DNA of 64,000 nucleotides from Bin87 sp965222895 (GTDB lineage: Bacteria > Chloroflexota > Dehalococcoidia > Lucifugimonadales > UBA3495): NCBI GenBank assembly GCA_965222895.1, contig CBDCVB010000001.1:868001-932000 (forward strand). The letters run 5' to 3'. Position 1 is the first letter of the stretch. Each line of letters opens with the position of its first letter. This document shows positions 17,145 through 25,489 of this stretch, one piece after another. Both the position numbers and the translations under genes were made by a program. The notes under the pieces were generated by a model, which ran no database searches, was not told the DNA's origin, and saw only the letters and a list, made by a program, of their open reading frames with translations.

Positions 17145-18158
17145 TCAACTCGCCAGCAATTCCTTCAACTGGGCGTCGATGAACGCAGTGTCAACCGGGT
17201 TGCGTCCCGGCCCGCCGCCCGTATGCCCCCAGATAGTCGGGATGGTGCGCAGCTCGGCGTTGGGCATCAGGCCGACCTCAATCTCGTTGTCCGCCGGAGG
17301 AAAATACTGGTCTGTCTCGGACGGCATGACGAATGCCCTTGCCTTTATCGATGCCAGCGCTTGCTCAAAGTCGCCGCCGTGCAATGGGTTGTCGCTGATG
17401 TCGCCAGCCTGCCAGGTCGCGACCATGGCCAGGATGTCGTTGGCGTCCGCCTGTAGGTATCTCCCTTCCCAGGCCGTAATCAGGTAGTCCTCCAGCGACG
17501 AGAACCCCAAATCAAGGAACACCCGCTCCCGATAAAACGCCTGAGACGGCGCCCATCCAGCGTAGACCCGCGCCATCGCCCGCAGACCCTTGCGGGGCGG
17601 AGTGTCGTACCAGCCGTTGTTCCAGGCGTCATCGGCGCACAGCGCGGCTTTGACCCCTTCCAGGAACACGAAATTGTGGCGGGACGTCCGAGCCGAACCG
17701 CACCACGGGGCGATCCGCTCAACCATGTCGGGAAACAGCGCTCCCCAATGGAAGGTCTGTTGTGCGCCCATGGAGAACCCGCAGACCAGGGCGATGCGCT
17801 CGATGCCGAACATCTCGGTAACCAGGCGGTGCTGGCACTTGATGTTGTCGTAGTAGGTGATTCTGGGGAACCGCGCCCGGTCGTAGGGCGACAGCGTGTT
17901 GCTGGGAGATGATGAAAGCCCGTTGCCGAACATATTGGGTATGATGATGAAATATTTTGACGGATCCAGCGCCATCTCCGGGGCAATCATTGGCTCGTTG
18001 GCCGGGTGCTGGGATCCGAAGAAGGTGGGGAACACGATTGCGTTGTCCTTGCGTGCATTCAGCTCCCCGTAGGTCTGGTAAGCCAGCCGGGCGTCGCGCA
18101 ACCGCAGGCCGCACTGCAAGTCAATGTCCCCCAGTTCGAAGGTCTGGTGGTCGCTCAT
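17145..18158 (-). CDS. Alpha/beta hydrolase, homoserine O-acetyltransferase (MetX)-like
   Basis: This 337-residue MetX-like alpha/beta hydrolase has the opening block FELGDIDLQCGLRLRDARLA and the oxyanion-side motif NMFGNGLSSSPSNT. The nucleophile elbow GFSMGAQQ has Ser near residue 128, the catalytic Asp sits in MPSETDQYFPP near 284 and the catalytic His in TIWGHTGGGPGRNP near 314. True MetX enzymes acetylate homoserine; related proteins hydrolyse esters, so the exact reaction is uncertain. ATG 18158 has CCGGAGG upstream. No methionine gene is adjacent, which argues against a dedicated MetX. It diverges from the VOC gene at 18237. Confidence 0.84.
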   Translation of the reverse strand: MSDHQTFELGDIDLQCGLRLRDARLAYQTYGELNARKDNAIVFPTFFGSQHPANEPMIAPEMALDPSKYFIIIPNMFGNGLSSSPSNTLSPYDRARFPRITYYDNIKCQHRLVTEMFGIERIALVCGFSMGAQQTFHWGALFPDMVERIAPWCGSARTSRHNFVFLEGVKAALCADDAWNNGWYDTPPRKGLRAMARVYAGWAPSQAFYRERVFLDLGFSSLEDYLITAWEGRYLQADANDILAMVATWQAGDISDNPLHGGDFEQALASIKARAFVMPSETDQYFPPADNEIEVGLMPNAELRTIPTIWGHTGGGPGRNPVDTAFIDAQLKELLAS

Positions 18159-18236
18159 TGGAGTACCTCCGGAGGGTTGAATACTGGTGTAAAAACCACT
18201 AGGCTGGCCCCAAGTCTAACAGTGTGGAGGAACACC

Positions 18237-18644
18237 GTGCTGAACAAAGTGCATCACGTAACTTACGTTGTGGAAAACGTGGATAACATGGCCTCGTATC
18301 TGGAAGCCAATTTCTCCCTCAAGCCCATTCGCGCCGACGAATTCACCGAACGGGGATTCAAGTCAATCCTCTACCAGATCGGAGACACCCTGGTCGACTT
18401 CTTCGAGCCGCTGCGGGACGACACTCCCATGGCTGCTCAGTTGCGCGCCACCGGGCCCGGTGTCATGCACGTGGCCTGGGGCGTCGACGGCATCGACCAG
18501 CTTTTCAGCGACCTGCAAACCAGGGGCAATGAGATGCGAGGCGACGCGCCATCCACCAGCCCCTTCGGCTACAAGACCGCCAGCATCGAAACCAGCAGCT
18601 CCCACGGCGTTTACTTCCAGCTGGCCGAAGGGGAGCATAGCTAG
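18237..18644 (+). CDS. VOC-superfamily protein (glyoxalase / methylmalonyl-CoA epimerase-like)
   Basis: This 135-residue protein starts at GTG 18237 with GGAGG six bases upstream. It shows the two beta-alpha-beta-beta-beta repeats of the VOC fold: NKVHHVTYVVENVDNMASYL at the start and GVMHVAWGVDGIDQLFSDL in the middle. Candidate metal ligands are His6/His7 and the His of VMHVAW, with acidic residues in VDFFEPL and YFQLAEGE. The gene ends three bases before the aldo/keto reductase ATG, so the two form an operon, possibly handling a shared carbonyl substrate. Confidence 0.8.
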   Translation: MLNKVHHVTYVVENVDNMASYLEANFSLKPIRADEFTERGFKSILYQIGDTLVDFFEPLRDDTPMAAQLRATGPGVMHVAWGVDGIDQLFSDLQTRGNEMRGDAPSTSPFGYKTASIETSSSHGVYFQLAEGEHS

Positions 18645-18647
18645 CAG

Positions 18648-19619
18648 ATGGAATACGCACAACTCGGTCGCACCGGGTTGACCGTATCCAGAGCGGGATT
18701 CGGCGGCGGCGGCATCGGCCAGGTGTGGGGAGCCACCAACGAGCAGGAAGCCATCGCCGCCGTCCACCGTGCCCTGGATCTGGGTATCACTTTCTTCGAC
18801 GTGGCCCCGTCTTACGGGGAGGGGAAGGCCGAAGCAGCCCTGGGAAAGGCGCTGGCCGGGCGCTCGGAGCCGGTGGTCGTCGCCACCAAGGTCCGGCTGC
18901 GAGCCCACGAGATGGATGACGTCGCTGGCGCCGTTCTACACTCGGTCGAGACCAGTCTCCGCCGCCTGCGGCGGGACTCAGTGGACGTGTTGCACGTGCA
19001 CAACAGGTTCACCGAAGGCCGTGGCGAGGTTACCGACTCACTGTCCGGGGATGATGTCCTGGGGCCGATCCTGGATGCTTACCAGAACGTCCGGCAAGCG
19101 GGCAAGACCCGCTTCATCGGCTTGTCGGCTATGGACCACCACGTGCCCACAATGAGGCGCATCATCGCCAGCAATGAGTACGACACCATCCTGGCCTATT
19201 ACAACCTGCTCAACTGGACGGCCCAGGACCCGCCGCCGCCAGGGGCAGACCTTTTTGATAACGGCCAGATAATCCCGCAGGCTAGGAGCCTGAATATGGG
19301 CGTAATTGGAATCCGGTCCCACGCCGCCGGCGCGCTGACCGACGCCCTTGACCGACCGCCGCGGCCCAATGATTCCCTGATGCGCAAAGACCTGGCCAGC
19401 GCTGGGAAACTGGGCTTCCTGCTGCAAGGTCCAATCAGGACGCTGTCGCAAGCCGCCATGGTCTTCAGCCTGATGAACCCGGATATCCACACCACCGTAC
19501 CGGGCGTGAAAAACCGGGCGGAAGCAGAGGAAATTGCCGGCTGTGTGGACCTGGAACCCATCCCGCCAGAGCGCCTGTCCAGGTTGCGCCAACTGTACGA
19601 AAACGACTTTCGGGACTAG
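18648..19619 (+). CDS. Aldo/keto reductase
   Basis: This 323-residue NAD(P)H-dependent carbonyl reductase has a TIM-barrel fold. It opens MEYAQLGRTGLTVSRAGFGG. The catalytic tetrad appears as Asp and Tyr in FFDVAPSYGEG (near residues 46 and 51), Lys in VVATKVRLR (near 78) and His in DVLHVHNRF (near 116). The C-terminal DIHTTVPGVKNRAEAEE is the cofactor-binding end. It is the second gene of an operon with the VOC protein. Substrate is unknown; the closest generic analogues act on D-threo-aldose or similar sugars. Confidence 0.9.
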   Translation: MEYAQLGRTGLTVSRAGFGGGGIGQVWGATNEQEAIAAVHRALDLGITFFDVAPSYGEGKAEAALGKALAGRSEPVVVATKVRLRAHEMDDVAGAVLHSVETSLRRLRRDSVDVLHVHNRFTEGRGEVTDSLSGDDVLGPILDAYQNVRQAGKTRFIGLSAMDHHVPTMRRIIASNEYDTILAYYNLLNWTAQDPPPPGADLFDNGQIIPQARSLNMGVIGIRSHAAGALTDALDRPPRPNDSLMRKDLASAGKLGFLLQGPIRTLSQAAMVFSLMNPDIHTTVPGVKNRAEAEEIAGCVDLEPIPPERLSRLRQLYENDFRD

Positions 19620-19777
19620 TGGTCCCATCGCCCAAAACGTCGGACGGTTTCCCCCAGCGAAATCTCGAGACGCATAGGTTGCTGCAATCCTACACTACGA
19701 TGGCCGGGCGTGCCAGGGCGTCGACGGATGCCGGCAATCAGACGCAGCCGGAGACGCGCAGTAGTGTGGTGTTCTAG

Positions 19778-20618
19778 GGGGTGTCGTCAAAAGAGTTTGC
19801 TCCAGATCATCACTGCGCGGAGTTGGCAGGCCGCCAAGTATGACGCCGTCTTTTTGGCATACCGGGTTGCCACTCCGCGCCACTGCTTGAACTCCAGGAA
19901 TCCGTTCTCCACCAGGCGCCGCAGCTGGTACAGCGCCCGGTCATAGTCCCGTTTTTCTCTCCGGTTGCTTTTGGGCGGTATCACCGGGTCCATTCCCAAT
20001 TCCCGGACGGTGGCTATGCTTTCATTGGTGTCATCGGCTTTGTCCGCCAGCAGGCACTCCGCTGCTATGCCCTCAATCAGGGGCAACGCCTGGGAGCAGT
20101 CGGCAACCGTACCCTCGGTCACCGCCAGCCTTACCGGCATTCCGTGGGCGTCCACCGCCAGGTGCAGCTTGCTGTTCAGCCCCCTTTGGTGCGGGCAATG
20201 GACTGATTTCCGCCCTGGGCGCCGGCGCTGTGGGGATGGGCCTTGATATAGCTGGCGTCTATCATCAGCCACTCGAAATCAGGGTCATCAATCACTGCCT
20301 CCAACAGTCCGGCCCACACGCCCCGGTCCCGCCAGCGGCAGCAGCGGCGGTGGGTGTTCTTCCAGTCTCCGTAGTCCGGGGGCAAATCGCGCCAAGGCGC
20401 GCCGGTGCGCAGTATCCAGCACACGGCGTCGATAAACCGCCGGTTGTCCTGGGCCGGTCGGCCTCTCTTCCCTGCTCCTCCGGGCAAATGCGGCCTCAAC
20501 CGCTCCCAAACGTCATCGGTCATATCGTGGCGCCGGTGCGCTGCCGTCATACCCCCACCTCCCACACTCTCCCCATTTCCAGTAATTTACCACCCTGCCG
20601 CCATTTTGACGACACCCC
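19778..20618 (-). mobile_element. IS5-family (IS427-like) element in a CTAG site
   Basis: This 841-bp element has 15-bp inverted ends, GGGGTGTCGTCAAAA at 19778-19792 and its complement at 20604-20618. It is flanked by CTAG at 19774-19777 and again at 20619-20622. The right CTAG is also the left boundary of the next element. Before the insertion, 19620-19773 is non-coding sequence with nothing recognised. Confidence 0.88.
19787..20550 (-). CDS. IS5-family transposase made by -1 frameshifting
   Basis: Frame 1 starts at ATG 20550 (GGAGG upstream) and runs through the N-terminal DUF4096-like part (MTDDVWERLRPHLPG) to IARTKGG, stopping at a TGA. The second frame continues LNSKLHLAVDAHGMPVRLAV. 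The switch lies at ACC AAA GGG GGC (plus 20180-20187 is CCCCCTTT), a slippery A3G5 run. A -1 slip gives 254 residues with a perfect family sequence across the junction. Catalytic residues are Asp in LMIDASYIKAH, Asp in LLADKADDTNE and Glu in VENGFLEFKQWRG. Frameshift expression is normal for this group, so the copy is probably active. Confidence 0.85.
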
Positions 20619-20622
20619 CTAG

Positions 20623-22086
20623 TACTACAACGACGGGTTTAGGATGGCGGCTCCATCCTGCCTTCACGGCGGGCGGAGCGGCGTCTCTGGTGGGAGCGGC
20701 GCGCCCGCTCGTTGCGTAGCTGCGTATCCTCCAGCCACCGCAGCAACTCCTCTGGCCCGAACCGTTCCCGGGGCAGCATCTCCCGCACCACCCGGCACAC
20801 TTGGGGACGGGTGATCCGAGGCATCTTTTTCCCCCCAAGCCTGCTGCAGGCCCAGCAGGAAAGCTCCACCCAGCAGGCACATGGCTATGTGGTGATGCCA
20901 GCCAGCCCAACTGCGGGTCTCGTATTCGTCCAGGCCCACGTCGCCCTTCTCCGTCTCGAACTCCGTTTCAATGGGCCACCTGGAACCGCCCACGTAGGCC
21001 AAGGTCTCCAGGGGAGTATCCTCGGCAGCGTTGGACAGGTAGTAGCGGGGTTCGCTGCCGTCCAGGTTCCGGCGGTAGACGGCCCATGCCTCCTGGCCCG
21101 GCTTGCCCTTTCGGGTTACCCGCACCCGCTGGGCGCAGAACATATAGCTCCGCGGCCCCTGGCTTCCCTGGGCCACCGTTATCTCCCGCCAGGCCTCATC
21201 CGGCAACTGGTCACTGCGCTGCTCCATGGTACGACGCTGCCCGTCCCTGAGCCTGGGCTTGCGGGGGCGCCCGGACCCCTGAGCCCCCGGACTGGTCCAG
21301 GCCGACTCCCACGCAGGCTCCAGGGGCCAGACCGGAGTGCTGCCCGGAACGTCCAGCACGTAGCGCATCCCCAGGGCCGCCAGGGACTCCCGAAAGGACG
21401 GCGACATCCCGAAGGCGTCGTCCCCGGCCACCCATCCGGCCTTGAGGTGGCCCAGCTCCAGGGCCCGCTCCAGCAGTTCCAGGGCCAACTCCGTCTTCGA
21501 CCGGTAGCTCCGCCGCTCCTCGGGCACCGCCGCCGCCGCACAGCGGCCCTGATCCGAGGTCCAACTCTCCGGCAGATACAGCCCTTTGTCCACCAATGCC
21601 CGTCCCAGCGGGCTGACGTAGGCCAGGAACATCCCACCCTGGCAGTTGGCCACCTTGCCCAGCCGGCCGCAGTACTGCCGGGCTACCCCCACGGACTTCC
21701 TCCCCTGCTTGGGAAAGTCGCTGCCGTCCAACACCCACACCGCCTCGGGGTGCCCCAGCCTGGGGGCCAGGTATTCCTGCAGCCGCCCGATCACTGTCGC
21801 ATCGGACCACCGGGCCTCGGTCAGAAAACGCTGCATCGCCCGGGCCGAGATGCCCACCGATTCCGACAGGTTCTCGGCGTTGCGCCGCTCCCCAGCCTGC
21901 ACCAGCAGCCCCTGAAGATAGTTTCGGCTGTGCTCCCGCCACTGCTTGCGGCCGAAGGAGGCCGCAAAGAAGGCGTGAAATTCCTGAAAGCACTCGTAGA
22001 CCCGCTTGAAGCTCGCCGCATCCATCACCCAAACCACCCACTATCATCTTGACAACTATCCTACCAAACAACCCGTCGTTGTAGTA
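20623..22086 (-). mobile_element. IS701-family element, copy 1
   Basis: This 1,464-bp element has 17-bp inverted ends (TACTACAACGACGGGTT at 20623-20639, complement at 22070-22086). CTAG at 20619-20622 and 22087-22090 is the 4-bp target duplication, as in IS701 elements. The right CTAG is shared with copy 2. It differs from copies 2 and 3 by one base noticed at 21209 (G instead of T). Confidence 0.92.
20664..22025 (-). CDS. IS701-family transposase, copy 1
   Basis: This 453-residue DDE transposase (PF13546-type) has the first Asp in AVWVLDGSDFPKQG (about residue 100), the second in GWVAGDDAFGMS (about 203), and the Glu in FETEKGDVGLDEYETRSWAG (about 367). The C-terminal helix IAMCLLGGAFLLGLQQAWG follows. 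Just after it the frame meets GGGGGGAAAAAG (plus 20825-20836). The listed frame reads into an unlikely Ala/Gly tail, whereas +1 gives KMPRITRPQVCRVVREML, a natural-looking ending that stops at 20639. The functional product may use that frame. Residue Gln in RSDQLPDEAW is Lys in copies 2 and 3. ATG 22025 is preferred; GTG 22037 is an alternative. Confidence 0.88.
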   Translation of the reverse strand: MDAASFKRVYECFQEFHAFFAASFGRKQWREHSRNYLQGLLVQAGERRNAENLSESVGISARAMQRFLTEARWSDATVIGRLQEYLAPRLGHPEAVWVLDGSDFPKQGRKSVGVARQYCGRLGKVANCQGGMFLAYVSPLGRALVDKGLYLPESWTSDQGRCAAAAVPEERRSYRSKTELALELLERALELGHLKAGWVAGDDAFGMSPSFRESLAALGMRYVLDVPGSTPVWPLEPAWESAWTSPGAQGSGRPRKPRLRDGQRRTMEQRSDQLPDEAWREITVAQGSQGPRSYMFCAQRVRVTRKGKPGQEAWAVYRRNLDGSEPRYYLSNAAEDTPLETLAYVGGSRWPIETEFETEKGDVGLDEYETRSWAGWHHHIAMCLLGGAFLLGLQQAWGEKDASDHPSPSVPGGAGDAAPGTVRARGVAAVAGGYAATQRAGAPLPPETPLRPP

Positions 22087-22090
22087 CTAG

Positions 22091-23554
22091 TACTACAACG
22101 ACGGGTTTAGGATGGCGGCTCCATCCTGCCTTCACGGCGGGCGGAGCGGCGTCTCTGGTGGGAGCGGCGCGCCCGCTCGTTGCGTAGCTGCGTATCCTCC
22201 AGCCACCGCAGCAACTCCTCTGGCCCGAACCGTTCCCGGGGCAGCATCTCCCGCACCACCCGGCACACTTGGGGACGGGTGATCCGAGGCATCTTTTTCC
22301 CCCCAAGCCTGCTGCAGGCCCAGCAGGAAAGCTCCACCCAGCAGGCACATGGCTATGTGGTGATGCCAGCCAGCCCAACTGCGGGTCTCGTATTCGTCCA
22401 GGCCCACGTCGCCCTTCTCCGTCTCGAACTCCGTTTCAATGGGCCACCTGGAACCGCCCACGTAGGCCAAGGTCTCCAGGGGAGTATCCTCGGCAGCGTT
22501 GGACAGGTAGTAGCGGGGTTCGCTGCCGTCCAGGTTCCGGCGGTAGACGGCCCATGCCTCCTGGCCCGGCTTGCCCTTTCGGGTTACCCGCACCCGCTGG
22601 GCGCAGAACATATAGCTCCGCGGCCCCTGGCTTCCCTGGGCCACCGTTATCTCCCGCCAGGCCTCATCCGGCAACTTGTCACTGCGCTGCTCCATGGTAC
22701 GACGCTGCCCGTCCCTGAGCCTGGGCTTGCGGGGGCGCCCGGACCCCTGAGCCCCCGGACTGGTCCAGGCCGACTCCCACGCAGGCTCCAGGGGCCAGAC
22801 CGGAGTGCTGCCCGGAACGTCCAGCACGTAGCGCATCCCCAGGGCCGCCAGGGACTCCCGAAAGGACGGCGACATCCCGAAGGCGTCGTCCCCGGCCACC
22901 CATCCGGCCTTGAGGTGGCCCAGCTCCAGGGCCCGCTCCAGCAGTTCCAGGGCCAACTCCGTCTTCGACCGGTAGCTCCGCCGCTCCTCGGGCACCGCCG
23001 CCGCCGCACAGCGGCCCTGATCCGAGGTCCAACTCTCCGGCAGATACAGCCCTTTGTCCACCAATGCCCGTCCCAGCGGGCTGACGTAGGCCAGGAACAT
23101 CCCACCCTGGCAGTTGGCCACCTTGCCCAGCCGGCCGCAGTACTGCCGGGCTACCCCCACGGACTTCCTCCCCTGCTTGGGAAAGTCGCTGCCGTCCAAC
23201 ACCCACACCGCCTCGGGGTGCCCCAGCCTGGGGGCCAGGTATTCCTGCAGCCGCCCGATCACTGTCGCATCGGACCACCGGGCCTCGGTCAGAAAACGCT
23301 GCATCGCCCGGGCCGAGATGCCCACCGATTCCGACAGGTTCTCGGCGTTGCGCCGCTCCCCAGCCTGCACCAGCAGCCCCTGAAGATAGTTTCGGCTGTG
23401 CTCCCGCCACTGCTTGCGGCCGAAGGAGGCCGCAAAGAAGGCGTGAAATTCCTGAAAGCACTCGTAGACCCGCTTGAAGCTCGCCGCATCCATCACCCAA
23501 ACCACCCACTATCATCTTGACAACTATCCTACCAAACAACCCGTCGTTGTAGTA
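22091..23554 (-). mobile_element. IS701-family element, copy 2
   Basis: This 1,464-bp near-exact repeat of copy 1 lies in direct tandem, sharing CTAG 22087-22090 on the left and ending at CTAG 23555-23558. It has the same 17-bp inverted ends. Together with the IS5 element it makes an unbroken CTAG-element chain from 19774 to 23558. Confidence 0.92.
22132..23493 (-). CDS. IS701-family transposase, copy 2
   Basis: This 453-residue protein is identical to copy 1 except Lys for Gln in RSDKLPDEAW, and matches the copy at 62.0-63.5 kb throughout. The three catalytic acidic residues and the GGGGGGAAAAAG site before the C-terminus are present, with the alternative +1 tail stopping at 22107. High identity between copies shows recent transposition in this genome. 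Confidence 0.88.
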   Translation of the reverse strand: MDAASFKRVYECFQEFHAFFAASFGRKQWREHSRNYLQGLLVQAGERRNAENLSESVGISARAMQRFLTEARWSDATVIGRLQEYLAPRLGHPEAVWVLDGSDFPKQGRKSVGVARQYCGRLGKVANCQGGMFLAYVSPLGRALVDKGLYLPESWTSDQGRCAAAAVPEERRSYRSKTELALELLERALELGHLKAGWVAGDDAFGMSPSFRESLAALGMRYVLDVPGSTPVWPLEPAWESAWTSPGAQGSGRPRKPRLRDGQRRTMEQRSDKLPDEAWREITVAQGSQGPRSYMFCAQRVRVTRKGKPGQEAWAVYRRNLDGSEPRYYLSNAAEDTPLETLAYVGGSRWPIETEFETEKGDVGLDEYETRSWAGWHHHIAMCLLGGAFLLGLQQAWGEKDASDHPSPSVPGGAGDAAPGTVRARGVAAVAGGYAATQRAGAPLPPETPLRPP

Positions 23555-23558
23555 CTAG

Positions 23559-23987
23559 GTGCCGCTACCTCAGCATCGCCAACGATCTCGACACCGAAGC
23601 CCTGCCATCCGTCAACATCCTGGAGCCCTCAACCTGAACAACATCAACCAGGGGGGCGTCGATCACACCACTTGACGGGACGCTGCCGCGTGTTGGAACA
23701 TTCGGGTTCAGTGAACGAGCCGGCTGATATACTCCAGCAACGGCAACATTTGGCCATGGCTGTGGAACAGGGGTCGCAGCCACATGCGGTTGCCAGTAGG
23801 TTTGGCAGCGCTCCTGCGGACTCGTATGGTCCATTCTGTTCGTCTACCAACTCATGCAAACATATGCATCATCCTCAATCGGCCGGCCACCATGCATCCA
23901 TCCCATGGCCGCGTCGTGGAGTATCGGTATGATCGATCCAGTACGGGCGCCTTGCTGACCATACGGTCGAACGTCAGAGGGTTGCCG
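23559..23987. other. Non-coding stretch after the IS chain
   Basis: The first 80 bases contain a short open frame ending IANDLDTEALPSVNILEPST before a TGA, possibly the tail of a gene cut by the IS chain. The rest has no frame, repeat or RNA I recognise and leads into the serpin remnant. Confidence 0.4.
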
Positions 23988-25421
23988 ATGTGGTTAGTGC
24001 CCATTCTGATTGCCGTCGCCTTGGTCGGATGTGGCGACGACGCCTCCACCGGTGTCAGCTCCACGGCCACGACCGAGCTGGCAACACGACAGCGCCGGTC
24101 AATCCTCCTGCGCCGCTATCCACTACCCCCTTAACGGCGACGCCGGACGCAGCGCCAACGCCCGTGAAGACGCCCGCCCCGACGTCCCTTCCAACGGTCA
24201 CGCCGACACAACCCCCGGCGAATCAGCCGTCATCACCCGTGGCGGCCACTGATTCCGAGGTCGCCGGACTGGTCGCCGCCAACAGTAAGTTCGCAGTGGG
24301 TCTATACCGGGAAATTGGCGATGCCGACGGCAATGCGTTTCTCCCCCCATTCGATTTCGTTGGCCCTGGCCATGATCTACGTCGGCTCGGATGGAGACAC
24401 ACGGCACCAGATGGACCGGGTACTTGGTTTTAGCGCGTTGTAGGAGCGAGTGCATCCGGCGTTCCACGACCTGCAATCGCATCTGGATTCTCGCGTTGGG
24501 ACGCCCACGGAAGGAGAGTCAAAAGGTTTTGAGTTGAACATCGCCAACGCGGTTTGGGGCCAGCAGTACCGCGAGTTCCGGTCGCTCTTCTTAAGTACGC
24601 TGCAGCAGAGCTATGGGGCCGGACTCATGGAGACCGATTTTCGCGGTGCCCCCGAATCATCTCGCATTCGAATTAACGTTTGGGTTGGTGATCAGACGGA
24701 AGGGCGGATCACCAACCTCATCGCGCCTGGTGTCGTCAACTCCGCCACCAGGCTGGTCCTGGCCAACGCCGTTTATTTCAAGGCGGCGTGGCACCTGCCC
24801 TTCGACGAGGACGCCACGTTGCCGTAGCCGTTCCATCTGCTGGACGGTCGGGAAATCAACGTGCCGATGATGCGCCAGTTGGGCAAGTTCTGGTATGCTC
24901 GCGGCGCAGGAGTACAAGCCGTTCAGGTGCTCTACGAAGGTCGCTAGATGTCAATGGTGATCCTGCTACCCGACGAAGGCCGTTTCGAAGAATTTGAAGC
25001 CGGGCTGGACGTCGGGCTCGTCGACCGGGTGGTGGCCGGTCAGGAGATGCACCAGGTACGGCTGGCCATGCCAAGGTTCAAGATTGAATCCAGCTTTAAC
25101 CTGTCGGCAACCCTGGCCGAGATGGGTATGCCCGATGCCTTCGACGGCGGCGCAGCCGATTTCTCCGCGATGGACGGAATGTCCTGCGCATCATCACCCT
25201 GCGACTGCCTTTCCATATCCGACGTGGTCTACCGGGCTTTTGTCTCGGTGGATGAGGAAGGGACCGAGGCCGCCGCCACTGCTGTTGTGGTGGGAGTTAC
25301 CCGCGCGGTGGACCCGCCGCCCGAGCCAGTCGTGTTGACCATCGACCGGCCGTTTATCTTCCTGCTGCGCGATCGGGAAACCGGAGCCATCCTGTTCCTG
25401 GGCCGGGTGATGCAACCGTAA
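23988..25421 (+). pseudogene. Serpin (serine protease inhibitor), lipoprotein-type, decayed
   Basis: An N-terminal lipoprotein signal (MWLVPILIAVALVGCG, lipobox Cys at residue 15) leads into a Pro/Thr-rich linker. The serpin core follows in shifting frames: VAANSKFAVGLYREIGDADG, then SISLALAMIYVGSDGDTRHQ in a second frame, FELNIANAVWGQQYREF, RLVLANAVYFKAAWHLPFDE and VRLAMPRFKIESSFNL. The reactive-loop region has hinge DEEGTEAAATAVVVG followed by IDRPFIFLLRDRETGAILFL. Lesions are a frameshift near 24050-24080, another near 24340, and in-frame stops near 24430, 24825 and 24946. Serpins trap serine or cysteine proteases irreversibly. It cannot be expressed intact. It precedes a subtilase gene, so an inhibitor-protease pair is possible but unproven. 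Confidence 0.83.
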
Positions 25422-25489
25422 TCGATCACCCAAGCGCCCAGCCGGTGAACCCACCTACCCCAGCCCCCGAGTCGCCGGTCAGCGGCATA

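Noticed and set aside
20712..22052. Long plus-strand frame of 446 codons antisense to IS701 copy 1 (and its equivalents at 22180-23520 and 62131-63471)
   Set aside because: Pro/Gln/Gly-rich shadow of the transposase gene on the other strand; no ribosome site and no domain.
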